Source: Epiperipatus broadwayi
Taxonomy: Eukaryota > Onychophora > Udeonychophora > Euonychophora > Peripatidae
DNA: 64,000 bases
NCBI GenBank assembly: GCA_028023455.1
Contig: JAQFVV010006272.1
Span: 3,201,127-3,265,126, forward strand
Direction of reading: 5' to 3'
The position numbers were made by a program, and so were the translations under genes. Positions 15,044 through 26,159 of this stretch are shown here, piece by piece (position 1 is the first letter of the stretch; the number at the start of each line of letters is the position of its first letter). The notes below the pieces were generated by a model. The model made no database searches. It was not told the DNA's origin and worked only from the letters and a program-made list of their open reading frames with translations.

Positions 15044-15108
15044 TAACATTGTTATAAACCAGAGTTTACAACACATCTCCAACCTTCTTTATAATATTCT
15101 ATTCATCA

Positions 15109-15147
15109 TGCAGTTGATGGCTTGTGTAATCAAGCCAAAACCTTGAT
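15109..15147 (+). ncRNA. Covarying hairpin motif, Penelope-associated (copy 1)
   Basis: CAGTTGAT, then stem GGCTTG, loop TGTAAT, stem CAAGCC, then AAAACCTTGATA. It has the same layout as the motif at 53322 but a different stem that still pairs fully. It lies about 70 bp after the endonuclease block. Hammerhead ribozymes are known in the terminal repeats of Penelope-like elements, and the flanks resemble a degraded hammerhead core (CUGANGA ... GAAAC); catalytic ability is unlikely as it stands. Confidence 0.5.
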
Positions 15148-15413
15148 ATATTCATAATCAACATCATATGTGGATGAATATGCAAAGTATATCATTTATA
15201 TCTGTAATCCGTAAAAATCTTCATATCAACATATATATATATTCTATTGAGATTTTTAAATCCAATTTTAGAAGAAGAAAGTAAAAAATATTTTATCAAT
15301 TAAATGCAATTATTGTGAACAGTTCTGATTGTCATTGTTATGCTGAAACCTCATGTTCCAATTTCTGTAAGATTAGTTATTTATTTATTAAATCAAAAAT
15401 AATGATTTTAAAG

Positions 15414-15650
15414 TCATTTTAATTCTATAATCATCCAATGAATGTTAAAAGAAAGTGATATTATGTACATACATCTACAGATTAATTTTTTACTTATGGC
15501 CTTCATTGGTGAGGAATTTGAATTTAAGGCTGGAACTAATGCACTCATGCATCCAGAAGCCATTGATGCCTTTATACTATCAAGATAATAGCCTAAACAT
15601 AATCCCACTCATTTATATAGATATAAATCTGACACTAAGCCAGTAATTAT
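15414..15650 (-). pseudogene. Unidentified coding-like fragment
   Basis: A 64-codon minus-strand frame whose middle (SIKASMASGCMSALVPALN and SNSSPMKAISKK) is far richer in Ala, Ser and Pro than chance frames in this DNA. I do not recognise the family. It could be a scrap of a transposon or an exon; no splice sites or neighbouring frame support a gene. Confidence 0.25.
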
Positions 15651-15879
15651 GTTTTAGTGTCCACAGTCAAGAAACTTGTCTAGGGGTGTTAATATCATAG
15701 CATTTCCATACCGTGTACATTGAATACTCAATGGTGCAATAAGTATCTCTATAGTTAAATGAAGAAAACTTTCTAAAATGCATAAAATTAAGGAACAAAA
15801 TGTGATGGTTTTTTTTACATAACAATGAACTTAGTACTAAAATTAACAAGTAATTTAAAAAATACAGTATCATCAGGAA

Positions 15880-16555
15880 TTATTTGAGAATACAAAGGTC
15901 AAAACATTATATAAATAAGAAGACACAAAAAACTTTTTAGTGTAACTAGTTTAAATCTATCTGAAATGAAAGGGAATAAAAATTAAAGACTAAATGTAGA
16001 CAAGCAAGCTGTTAAAAAGAATCTTCTAATATATTGTTGCAAAGTAAGTTTTTCCAACAATCACTCAAAAAAAAAAATTAACCAGAAAACTTTATGAACT
16101 AGTTTATTAATTCCTGGGTGAGGTTTTTAATGATTGTTTACTATTTTGTTGACTTTATAGTGAACATTAACTAGATATCATATTCTGATCAATAATTGAA
16201 TAGTGCTTAATATACTGATGAGTTCCAGGGCAGTTGACAAAATGAATTTCAGGTATGAAAGTCAACTATAAATAATAAATAAACAGTAACCAACCAAAAA
16301 GCTCTACTGCCATGTATGATAAAAAGTAAGATTATCAAAGTGCTAGATAATATTTCAAATATAAACAGTCTTTTCTGTGACCCATTTTTCCTTCTCTAGT
16401 CATTTAAGTTAATATAAAATCCATCAACAAAATCCTCTCATGCCATATTTTTATACTTATTGTAATAATGCAACTGCATGTTTATACAACTACATTTTTA
16501 TCCTTTAACTACACCTATAATATTTCTGAGACCTTTTTATTATTTTTTTAACTTA
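15880..16555. other. A+T-rich DNA, nothing recognised
   Basis: No coding frame or repeat seen between the Penelope relic and the first LINE copy. Confidence 0.5.
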
Positions 16556-16703
16556 GACCCTAATGAGTCATTTGAAACTGGATTTGAGTTGGAAAAGACT
16601 GCATGTTTAAGCAGTCCTATTTAGGGATCTTCTTGCCTGTCATAGAAGTGCATGAGGCATAAAAACATGGTCTAAAATAGCCTGTCTCTCACATTACATT
16701 AAA

Positions 16704-16743
<40 letters not shown>

Positions 16744-16744
16744 T
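16704..16744. repeat. (AAT)n microsatellite in the LINE 5' leader
   Basis: About 13 AAT units, sitting between the conserved leader and the start of the endonuclease of LINE copy 1. Copy 2 has only a few scattered units in the same place. Confidence 0.9.
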
Positions 16745-18429
16745 TAGTAGTAACGATAAATCAGGGGACAGTGGTAATATTAAAAATGAGTTTTTACAAA
16801 CTTATTTTTCCAAAATATAGATACATGGAATGTGCAATCTTTATTTGAAATAAACCATTCAAGGCAAGAATGGAGAACAGCACTTGTATCTATGGAGTTG
16901 TCAAGTTTTAAAATCAAATTAGCTGCCCTTAATGAAGATCTTTTAAGTGAAAAATAGAATAGGTAGATGGCTACAATTTTTTTTTGAAAAGGAAAATCAG
17001 TTAATGAAAGGGAAATGCATGTGTTGAATTTGCTGTAAATTCTAATTTAATATTTTCTATTCTTGAAATTCTTCATTGTATTATTGGAAAGCTAGCAGTG
17101 TCAAAATTTGTCTTGCATAGTGGTATTTAAGTGACAATTACTGTGGTGCCTCTATATTAACTTGGATTTAGAAAATTCAGAGAATGAAAGCTTTTATTTC
17201 TTGCAAGTTAGTATTATTAGACTGAAATCATTAAAATATTGGATTTTTACTTTTTTGGGACTTTAATGCACATTTTGGTATAACAATAGACTTTGACCTA
17301 AAGACTTTGGAAATAATGGTATTGTTGCTGTAAATTCAAGGGGTATGTGGTCATTGAATTTTTGTATGACACATGGATTGACTAACACAAACAATTTGGT
17401 TTTGGCAAAAAATGACTTTAAAAGAATATGGATGCATCCACTTCAGATTATAAAAAGTTCATATTATACAAGCACTTATAACACACATTGTTGAATTGAT
17501 AATAGATTAATGCACACCAAAATTATAATGATAAAGGCATTAAAAAGTTGGGTTTATTCCAGTCATATTTACAAAAAAAATTGACCTTCTTAGTTTATAA
17601 GGAAAAATATTAAAATACTTTGAGAAATAGAAATAATAATAATACAAAAGATAATGTAAGACATGTGTACGCAAATAAAAAGTGGGTTTCAGTTCCATAT
17701 TTAGAACATTTATATGACATTCATAAAAGTAAAGTTACTTTACGATATTACAATAAGATGGAAAAATAGTGAACCTTTAGAAAAAATGGATCTGTAATAT
17801 AAAAAATATGTATAATATTAAAAATAGTTAATAAAATTAGTTGTGAATTTGGCAATATAATATTTATAGGTCAGAGAGGAAATACTGCTATTGAAAAAAG
17901 TTATAAGGTTCATATATACATTTTTTGAATACTGGACATAAAATGAATTGTGTAAAAAAAAATCAGGTAATAAAGTATGTTAAAAATTACAAGAAAAGAA
18001 AATGTTATGAAACTTTGTATATTCAAGAAAATTTAAACAAATGTTTAAATATGGTTAAAGGTCCAGCACAACTAGATTATTGGAAACTTTAGCATTATAA
18101 TTTATTTTTTAAATTGTTTAAAAAATGCATTGTAATAAGAGTAATCATATTTATATACATGTATGTATTTTAGTTATATTTATTTTAATGTGGATGAAGT
18201 TTCAGTAGAGCTGATCATATGTTTTTTTTAAAAAGAAATATCTTGATAAGATTACAATAAGAAATGAAAGCTATGTTGATATATTAATTTTTTTTAAAAT
18301 TTATAATGAGTTTTCTGCTTCACTTTTGTGTTAAATTGATTATTTTAAATTTTATATATAAAAGGCAACATTATGGCCAAAGTTTAATGTTGAAATTTGA
18401 TCATTTAAAGTAGTATGAATCTACTATAT

Positions 18430-18919
18430 CAGGGGTGGGTAAATAGCCTAAGGAAAACATGTGACCCACTAAGAGTTTTTATGTGGCCTGCCAAGACAAT
18501 CAGAAAAATCTGCCTTAAACTAAGATTTCCTTCCCGTACACGACTGAAGATTCATCTCTTATTTTTCACTAGGATGGCCACATCAATACACATGTGCAAT
18601 GTAGATACAATGTGCAATGCTTTTTAGTTGATCTGAAAAATTTCAATTTTGTCTTTGAATTAGCAAATATATACATTTCCAACTTTAGTGAAACCATGAA
18701 CCCTCTGAAAAAATGTAAAATCGATGATGAATGTCATGTATTTAATGAAGAATGGACTAACAAATATTTCTTTGGTAATACAGGTAATAAATCAGTGTGT
18801 TTATTATGTCATGAAAAAAGGTGCATCCCTCCACTAACCATTGCTTCCACAAAGTGTTCCCCGATGTGGTCCTCTGCCAATCTCTGTGGCTCCCAAGCCA
18901 AAACAATTGCCCACCCCTG
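18430..18919 (+). mobile_element. Non-autonomous hAT transposon, 490 bp, with perfect 8-bp target duplication
   Basis: The terminal inverted repeats start CAGGGGTGGGTAA on the left and, reversed, CAGGGGTGGGCAA on the right, the ends typical of one large hAT group. The 8-bp TACTATAT directly precedes the element (18422-18429) and directly follows it (18920-18927), the size expected for hAT insertion. Inside, a frame from the ATG at 18696 reads MNPLKKCKIDDECHVFN, EEWTNKYFF, then NKSVCLLCHEK, which matches the start of a hAT transposase and its BED-like zinc finger. The frame then joins the 3' end directly, so almost the whole transposase has been deleted. The host DNA is the linker between endonuclease and RT of LINE copy 1, so the LINE is older. 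Confidence 0.93.
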
Positions 18920-21068
18920 TACTATATGGACTAAATTTTAGAATCATTAAACATTAAATTTGTTAATTTGAATCTTCAGAATTTTCATGTTGCTAAGCAT
19001 GGAATTATCTTACAGAATGTGTGTTATGGATACAAATAAATCTATGGTTCAATTCCTAAAATACAAAATCATGGCTAATTTTCTGGAAATGATTTCATTA
19101 GTAATAATATGATTAAAAGAAAATATGTGGCATTTTTTATTGGGAGAATAATAAATTAAACGAGGAACATTATAATAAAAATAATAATCTAAAGGCAGTT
19201 CAACAACTAACAAAAAAATTTTTTTAAATGATTGGTGGATTAAAAGTGCACAAAAGACATTTTTGATGCACTATATAAGAAATTATATAATTTTATTAAA
19301 TTGAGCAATGACACTACTCTCTTGTAACATGACAATGATTTTTGAACAGGTGGAAAGAGTATTTTGATCATCGTTTGAATAATGATATAAAATTTTTATA
19401 AGTTTTAATGATAAATCCAACTTATCTATTCATTTAGATTTGGACAAAGATATCCAGCTTAAGAAAGTCAAAATAGTTCTTTGCATTCTTAAAAATAGAA
19501 AGCCTGCAATGTCTTGGTGAAATATGGAAAAAAGTTTTAAAACTGGGGAGTAATAAGAGATATTTTATCTTTCAAAATATTGGAAATTTTAAAGAAATAT
19601 AAGGATCCAATAAGATGCCACCTGATATTAAGAATTATTCTGTTGTATCTATTTTAAAAAATAAAAAGAATAGACAAGATTTTATTAATCATCATAGAAT
19701 ATCATGTCCACTACAACAATGTTATAGCTTTCACTCATGGTTTTAGAATCAAGAAACACTATAATTGTAATTTTTGTTATAAGACAATTACAAGAAAAGT
19801 GTTAGAAATAGTAGAGTGAATTATATATTACTTTTACAGATTTAGTCAAAGCATTTGATTCAGTGAATCAAACATGTTTATGGAATTGATTGAAATTAGT
19901 AGGTTAAATCCCAAAATATATTTCTATTATACAGCTTTTACATTATGAAATTAAAAAGTATTATTATTACAAGTGGAAAATCTAAATCATTTGAAATGAA
20001 AACTGGCTTGAAACAAGTATGTATATTTTCTTCAATATTTATTTCAATTTTTATGAGAGTTTTCTTTGAAAGTATTTGTAGGTAACTGATACAAATCATA
20101 CTTGATGGTGCAATTTTAATTTAATCAAAAGCAAAAACCAAGAACTTCTACTTCCTGGATTCTGGATTTACAATGCTGATGATCATGTTATTTTTGTCCA
20201 GTTCAAAAAATAACTTGCAGTATAAACACGTTTCCAATGCAACATTTAAAAATTTTGGTTTAAAAACTAATATCCAAAAAATTCAAATACTTTATTGGCA
20301 AGTGACAAGAAAAATCCTAAGCAACTTTTATTTTGGATGCTTATCAACATGAGAATATAAACCAATATAAATACCTGGGTAATCTTGTAAGTAGAAAAAA
20401 GAACTTAGATGTTGAGGTACAACACTTGACTCTAATGTATTGCTGCTATTTTTAGAAAGTTAAAAGATAGAGTAATTCATCAAAGGAAAATATGTACTGC
20501 AGGAAAGTTAAATCTATATAAATCCTGTTATTTTATCTAATTTATTATATGGAATTTAAACTTCAATATCCTATTGGCACAATAGAAAAACTATTGGAGA
20601 AATTTTACTTAAGGGGTGTTTCATAAAAATTTTAAAATATGATGGCAAGATATAAAGTCTGTCAGTATATTCTTCAATTTGATGAATGATAACATTATTG
20701 TAAAGTCATACCTTCATTGAATTGGGCATGTAAAATGATTGAATATAATATTCTTTAAAAAGTTGTTTTATAATGAACTTAAGCATGGTTGATCATGAAA
20801 GAATTTAAACCCCATTTACATTTTAAGAATTATCTCCAAGTCATTCTAAAAAGATACAATATTGATTGTTTTAATTGGAAAGATATGATATTGAGGAATA
20901 TCAATTAGATATGGTGCAGAAAATGTTTCAGAAAGAATAGTTTTCTCTTGCAGAAATTAAAAGACAGCATCTCTAAATGTTAAAAAAAACATACTAGCAT
21001 GTTCTATATGTGGACATATTTGTATTTCACAAAATGATTTATATTTGTCACTGAACTATCATTTTTAA

Positions 21069-21930
21069 GCAGGTTTGTTTGTTTTTTTTCTTTCCTTGAA
21101 GTTTTAATAACCAAATTTATTTTACTAGTAGTTGCTACATATTAAATTCTACTTTCACTTCATTGTTTATTTGTGATAATTTTGCATGCTTACGTTTGTA
21201 TGTCAGGTAAAGTATGTTATTGTTATTTCATCAGTTTCTTTTTGCTTAATGCACTATTGGTGTTGAGTGCTATAATCAGAGATGTAGTATTTCATTTGAT
21301 TTGTTGTTTTTATAGTGTTTGTGTATGATAGCCTATTCGGAAATTAAATTTTTACCATTCTTAAAACATGTATGGTAGATTCTTAAGACATGTATGGTAC
21401 ATGGTGATATAATACTTTTTTCGTTATTTATTTATATATATATGCAATTACCTAAGACAATTGAAATTTATGTTTTTTTTTTCAATATTTTCTTTTTTAA
21501 TGATATTTGTTTAAATCCCAATAGTTGAACAATATCTTCAATATCAATCACTCCTACAAGCAAATAAAATATTCTATTAAAAAGATAAATTATAAGAATT
21601 GTTTATAAATAAAAAGCTAAAAATAAAACTTGTTCATAAAAAATAAAAACTAGATTTAATACAAATAAAAAATTATTGCAAGTTCGTAAAAACTATGATT
21701 GATTAATAGTACCATACTAATTATAAACAGTCACTCATAAATAGGTATAACTATTCTAACTCGAAAAAAGAAAAAGCCAAAAAAAAAAAAAAGGACCAGA
21801 AAAGAGAGAAAAAAAAGTATCCTAGAAATGATTTTTGCAGTGATTATATAAACCTACCTGCGAGCTAATGCTGGTTTATTTTTCTTTTGATTTGATATTT
21901 TATGTTATTGTCTTTTAATTTCTATGGGAG
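21069..21930. other. Junction between two tail-to-tail LINE copies
   Basis: A+T-rich DNA between the 3' end of copy 1 and the 3' part of copy 2. It holds a near-direct repeat of ACATGTATGGTA (about 21367-21400) and a long purine-rich tract (about 21763-21820). The true 3' ends of the two LINEs and any target duplications are not visible. Confidence 0.5.
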
Positions 21931-21949
21931 AGAAATTTTTCTGAAATAT

Positions 21950-24900
21950 TTCACTGCTGTTTTCTAATTGTAATTCTCAAATGTATTCCATTCTCTACCA
22001 TATCTTCTGAATTGAAACCATTACACTTCTTTAGAATATTTTTGAGGTAATCTTTAAAATATAGACTGGGTCTACTTTTACAACACAAACCCATTCATGT
22101 TCTCCATAAAATCTCCTTTTAAGAAATATTCCATTATTCATTTAATTCACATGTCCAATCCAATAAAGATGTTATTTTACAAAAAGCGACCCTATACATC
22201 ACATCCAGCAAATAGAAAAACACATTTATTTGCTTTATGATAGTGCCAATGTGTTTTTTAAATTTTACAAGCATTCTTAATACAATTATTTTATCTACGT
22301 GTTTTTATATCATTCAATATCTTCTAATTAACTGAGAGGAAATAATAATACTTTCCTCTTCAAAAGATCCTTTTATTCCTCATAAATACCATATCTTGGA
22401 TTGAAGAGAAAGTATTCATTTATTTAACACTCTCAAAGCGTCTCAATTAGCTTAAACATATTTAATGAAATTCTTAAATAAAATTTCTTTAATGTTTTAA
22501 TATTATGCTAACAGGATGTCCAAGTTTCATTTCTATGCAATAAATTAGGTAAATTAATTGTTCTAAATATACACCTTAGATGCAGTAATTATTTTCCTGT
22601 AATGAAATACTCTATATTATTAACTTGTTAAAAGCAGCAGCATATTGGAGAATGTGTTGTAACTCAACATATAATTCCATCTTTTTACTTATAAAACTAC
22701 CAAGTATTTAACCTACTTTACATTGTCAAGCTAATAATACTCCAAGTAAAAGTTGCTGGAGAGTTTTCTTCCATTACTGGCTAATAAAGATTTTGAATTT
22801 TTGGTACATTAATTATTAAACTAAATTCTTTATGTGTTGTATTCAAAAATTAAATACATTTTGAAAATCATCTTGAACTGACAAAAATAGCACAATTATC
22901 AGCATACTGTAAATCCAGAATCCAAAAGTTCCTATTTTCACTTGATTCAAATTAAAAAATTTTCCATCAACCTTGTATTGTATCTTGATTTCTGTTTGAT
23001 GAAACCACCTATAAATAAATCCAAAGACCACTGTTGTAAAAATTAAAAACAAATGTTGGAGCAAGTACACATTTTTGTTTAACATCAGGTTACATTTCAA
23101 ATGCCTGACATTTTCCACTGTAGTAATATTTCCTCTTATTCAATTATTACCCCTTTGTTCACAATATTTTTCTTGCATTTGCCTGGTAAACATATCTACA
23201 GAGATTTTATAATTTTCTAAAATCAGATTGACTCTCTGAAGCCATTGTTCTATGGCTGAAAACAATCTATTCAAATTCTTAAATGTAAATAATTTCATAA
23301 TAATTGCTTCAATTTTATCTGTTTCCCTTATTTTTTAAAAAAGAAATAATAACATTCTTAAAATTAAGTGCATAGGTCTGTATATTTCTAAAAAAAATTA
23401 ATATTTTTGAAGTTAACATTGCAGCACCATATTTATAAACTTTTCCAGATATTTCAGCAGAATCTGTAACCATTCTTTTCTTATGATTACAAGTGTAGTT
23501 TTGACTTCTCTAAGCAAGACATTTTTGGCCATATATAAATGAGTACATTAAAAATCAGCATCTCTGTTCTTATATTATTCTGCAAATGATAATTAAAAAT
23601 ACTCTTCCTACCTGTTAAAAATATTATTGTCATCGTATGTGAAAGTGTTTTTCTGGATTTAATAAAAATATGATACCCTTTCTTAGGTATGTATGTTGCT
23701 TTGAATGTATGAAAAAAGATTTAAGATGACCACAATTTGTGAACATCTGTCTGCAGTTTTAATCCATCAATTGTATTTCAGTCTTATTGTTAGTCAATGA
23801 ACATTTGTCTTTAGATCTTCAGATTTATTATGGAATTCCACATTTAATTCATTATTTTACCAAACAAAGTGTCAGGTTTTCTTTCAATTTCTTTGCTAAT
23901 AATAAGAACATTGTCAGAAACCAGTCATGATTCTTCTTTTTAGTGAACCCATGAACCCTTTAAGACAATTCCATGCTTCAATAATATGACAGTTCTGAAG
24001 ATTGGAATTAGCAATTTTAGTATTAAATAGCAGTGGAAATTTACTAAGTATAGCAAGCAGATTTTTCTAAAGAATGAATATCATTTTTTTTATAAATATT
24101 GTTAAAGAGTAATAATCAGCCATTAAGCTAATGCACATGCACTTTGTGGATTTTAACTATAAATGAATACTTTCACTTTCCAAACACAAGATAAAGTCTT
24201 TGTGAAAAGGTAGAATGAATCCATCTATTCTTTCAACCCAAACATTTAAGTATGGGCAAATTTTAAGTATTTGGAAATGAGAGCATGAAGATATTAAACA
24301 ATCACTTTAAATTACCATGATGCTTGCATCATTAATTCATGCATAGTAAAGGTAATTTAAAGTGATTGTTTAATATCTTCATGCTCTCATTTCCAAATAC
24401 TTAAAATTTGCCCATACTTAAACGTTTGGGTTGAAAGAATAGATGGATTTATTCTATCTTTTCACAAAGACTTTATCATGTTTGGAAAGTGAAGTATTCA
24501 TTTATAATTAAAGTCCACAAAGTGCATGTGCATTAGCTTAATGGCTGTATATTACTGTTTACAATTTAAAAACATTGTGCTACATAAAATAAATGCTTAT
24601 TTAAATATAGTTAAAATATTCATTTTAAAGCAACTATCATTTAATTTTAGAGTATACTAATCTATAATCTGTCCAACATTCTGCAATTGTAGATGCTCAT
24701 GTAAGATGAACTTTTTTTTTTGTATCTGACTCCAAATTATAATGTCATCTATTAACTGCCATTGTTTTGAGAAGGGATACATCCACGTTTTATATTCATT
24801 TTTAGTCAATCTATGTTTGGGCTAAAATTTATCATGAATAAACCATTTGAATGTACTATATCAATATCATTAAGTCCAATAATTTTTGGCCCAAGTCTAT

Positions 24901-25640
24901 TATTTACATCAAAAAGTGCATTAAATTCTCCCAGAGAAAAAATTTGATCTTTAAATGGTATTGCTCTAATAATGCTATCCAACAGAGAATAAAATATCTC
25001 CTTTTCTGAATTTTTCTAAATCTAAGGTTGAAGCATCTACCACAATAAAATAAGGACTAGTAAACTTGCACAAGATGAGTTTTAACATCATTAGCTTTTC
25101 ATTGATATAATGAGTAAATCAAGCATTCAAGAAGCTAAATTAAATTTCTCAACAAATCTGATTTATTTGATTCTCCTTTCACTGACTGAACCACTTTTCA
25201 AAAAAAATATTTATATCCAGCCACATGTTCTATTGAATTTCCTTTCCCTGTGAGACATGTGTACTATGAACAGCTATGTCAATAGTAAATGTTGACAGCA
25301 CCTAGCTATTAGAGCTATCCTAGATTCTGTTTTTGAAGGGTATGTATCAAGTATAGTTTACCCATTCCATGTACCTATATTTAGAAAAAAAAGTACATTT
25401 AAAAATATTTATCTTTAGTACTGCACTGCCTCCACCTTTACCACTACTACTGATGTTATTTTTAAAATTCTTATTATTTCTACTGCTTTTAATGAGTAAT
25501 CATCAGGCAAAACAACCTATCCAGATTCAGGGGATCTCTAAATAGGACTGCCTAAACATATAATTATTGTTACCAGAATTCCTGCTTCACTCAAATCCAG
25601 TTATAAATTGGCTGGTTATTGATTGTATTGCCTCAAGCAA
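21950..25640 (-). pseudogene. RTE-like LINE copy 2, decayed, interrupted by a long palindrome
   Basis: The same family as copy 1 on the opposite strand. Its 5' leader (25640 down to about 25400) contains AACTGGATTTGAGT and GGCAGTCCTATTTAGAGATC, matching 16576-16627. Endonuclease: GTWNG near 25370, then FSLGEFNALFDVNNRLGPKI near 24920 (equivalent of LGDFNARVG). RT: QTEIKIQYKVDGKFFNLNQVK (about 22935-22995) and then LQYADNCAIFV (about 22885-22915), where the second catalytic Asp of YADD has become Asn. A region equivalent to RWAGHV lies near 22140-22160. The open frame at 22843-23118 is only part of this relic in mixed frames. Frameshifts and the Asp loss make it dead. Confidence 0.83.
24098..24565. 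mobile_element. Long near-perfect palindrome (foldback or MITE-like), ~468 bp
   Basis: The left arm (about 24098-24316) and right arm (about 24351-24565) are reverse complements with only a few mismatches and small indels, separated by a 34-nt centre. The core end words are CAGCCATTAAGCTAATGCAC on the left and the complement on the right. The arms have no coding frame. It sits in LINE copy 2 between endonuclease and RT and is not present in copy 1, so it is a separate insertion. I could not find a clean target duplication, so the class is uncertain. Confidence 0.85.
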
Positions 25641-26159
25641 AGATCACAACTAAAAACTAATATCCTACTAAGCCTATTTTTATCCTTGCTTTTTTAATTG
25701 TTGTTGACTTGAGCTAAAAAAAATAGAAAAGAGAGCAATAGTTAGAAAATTATGTGTGTGTAATTAAAGAATGGAAATATTGTTGCATCAACAAACAGTC
25801 CCATTGCCATATCCAATAGCATGAGAGTCCTATAATGACTGAGACCTACAATAACAAGAGACTGGCCTTCATATCTAAAGACTATTCTATTATCTAATAC
25901 CTGTGTAGCACATCAATATCACAAGTACAGCATCTAACAACGTTATTCTAAATAAAAACAACATACTTAAAGTTAATAAATATAAATAAATTTTACCATT
26001 TGATACATTTTTATTGTATCAAATAAAAAAATATTAACTTTTAATGGGGAATAAATGTTTTTTTTTTTCTTTTGAGCAAACGCTATCTACATACAGTAAT
26101 CCTGTTAATTAAACTAAACATCCATCTCTTTGAAATTATCTATTATCTATTATAGTAAA

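Larger units (their letters stand above)
16557..21068 (+). pseudogene. RTE-like LINE copy 1, near full length, decayed, interrupted by a hAT element
   Basis: A non-LTR retrotransposon that would encode an apurinic-type endonuclease (nicks target DNA) followed by a reverse transcriptase. The 5' leader (from 16557) matches the leader of copy 2 and holds an (AAT)n run. Endonuclease blocks: TWNVQSLFE near 16828, QEWRTALVSMELSSFKIK near 16867, then FFGDFNAHFG near 17255 and a W-MHP word near 17430. RT blocks after about 19390: KIVLCILKNRKPAMSW, a QLQEK/KAFDSV region near 19790-19870, GLKQVC, the catalytic box near 20168 (a 2-bp loss turns the expected YADD into YNADD), YKYLGNLVSRKKNLDVE near 20370, and LLAQ/WRNF pieces near 20565. 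It ends with ACSICGHICISQNDLY (from 20997) and a TAA at 21066-21068, matching the C-terminal zinc-finger-like tail of this family. Many stops and frameshifts make it inactive. The clade name is tentative. Confidence 0.88.
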
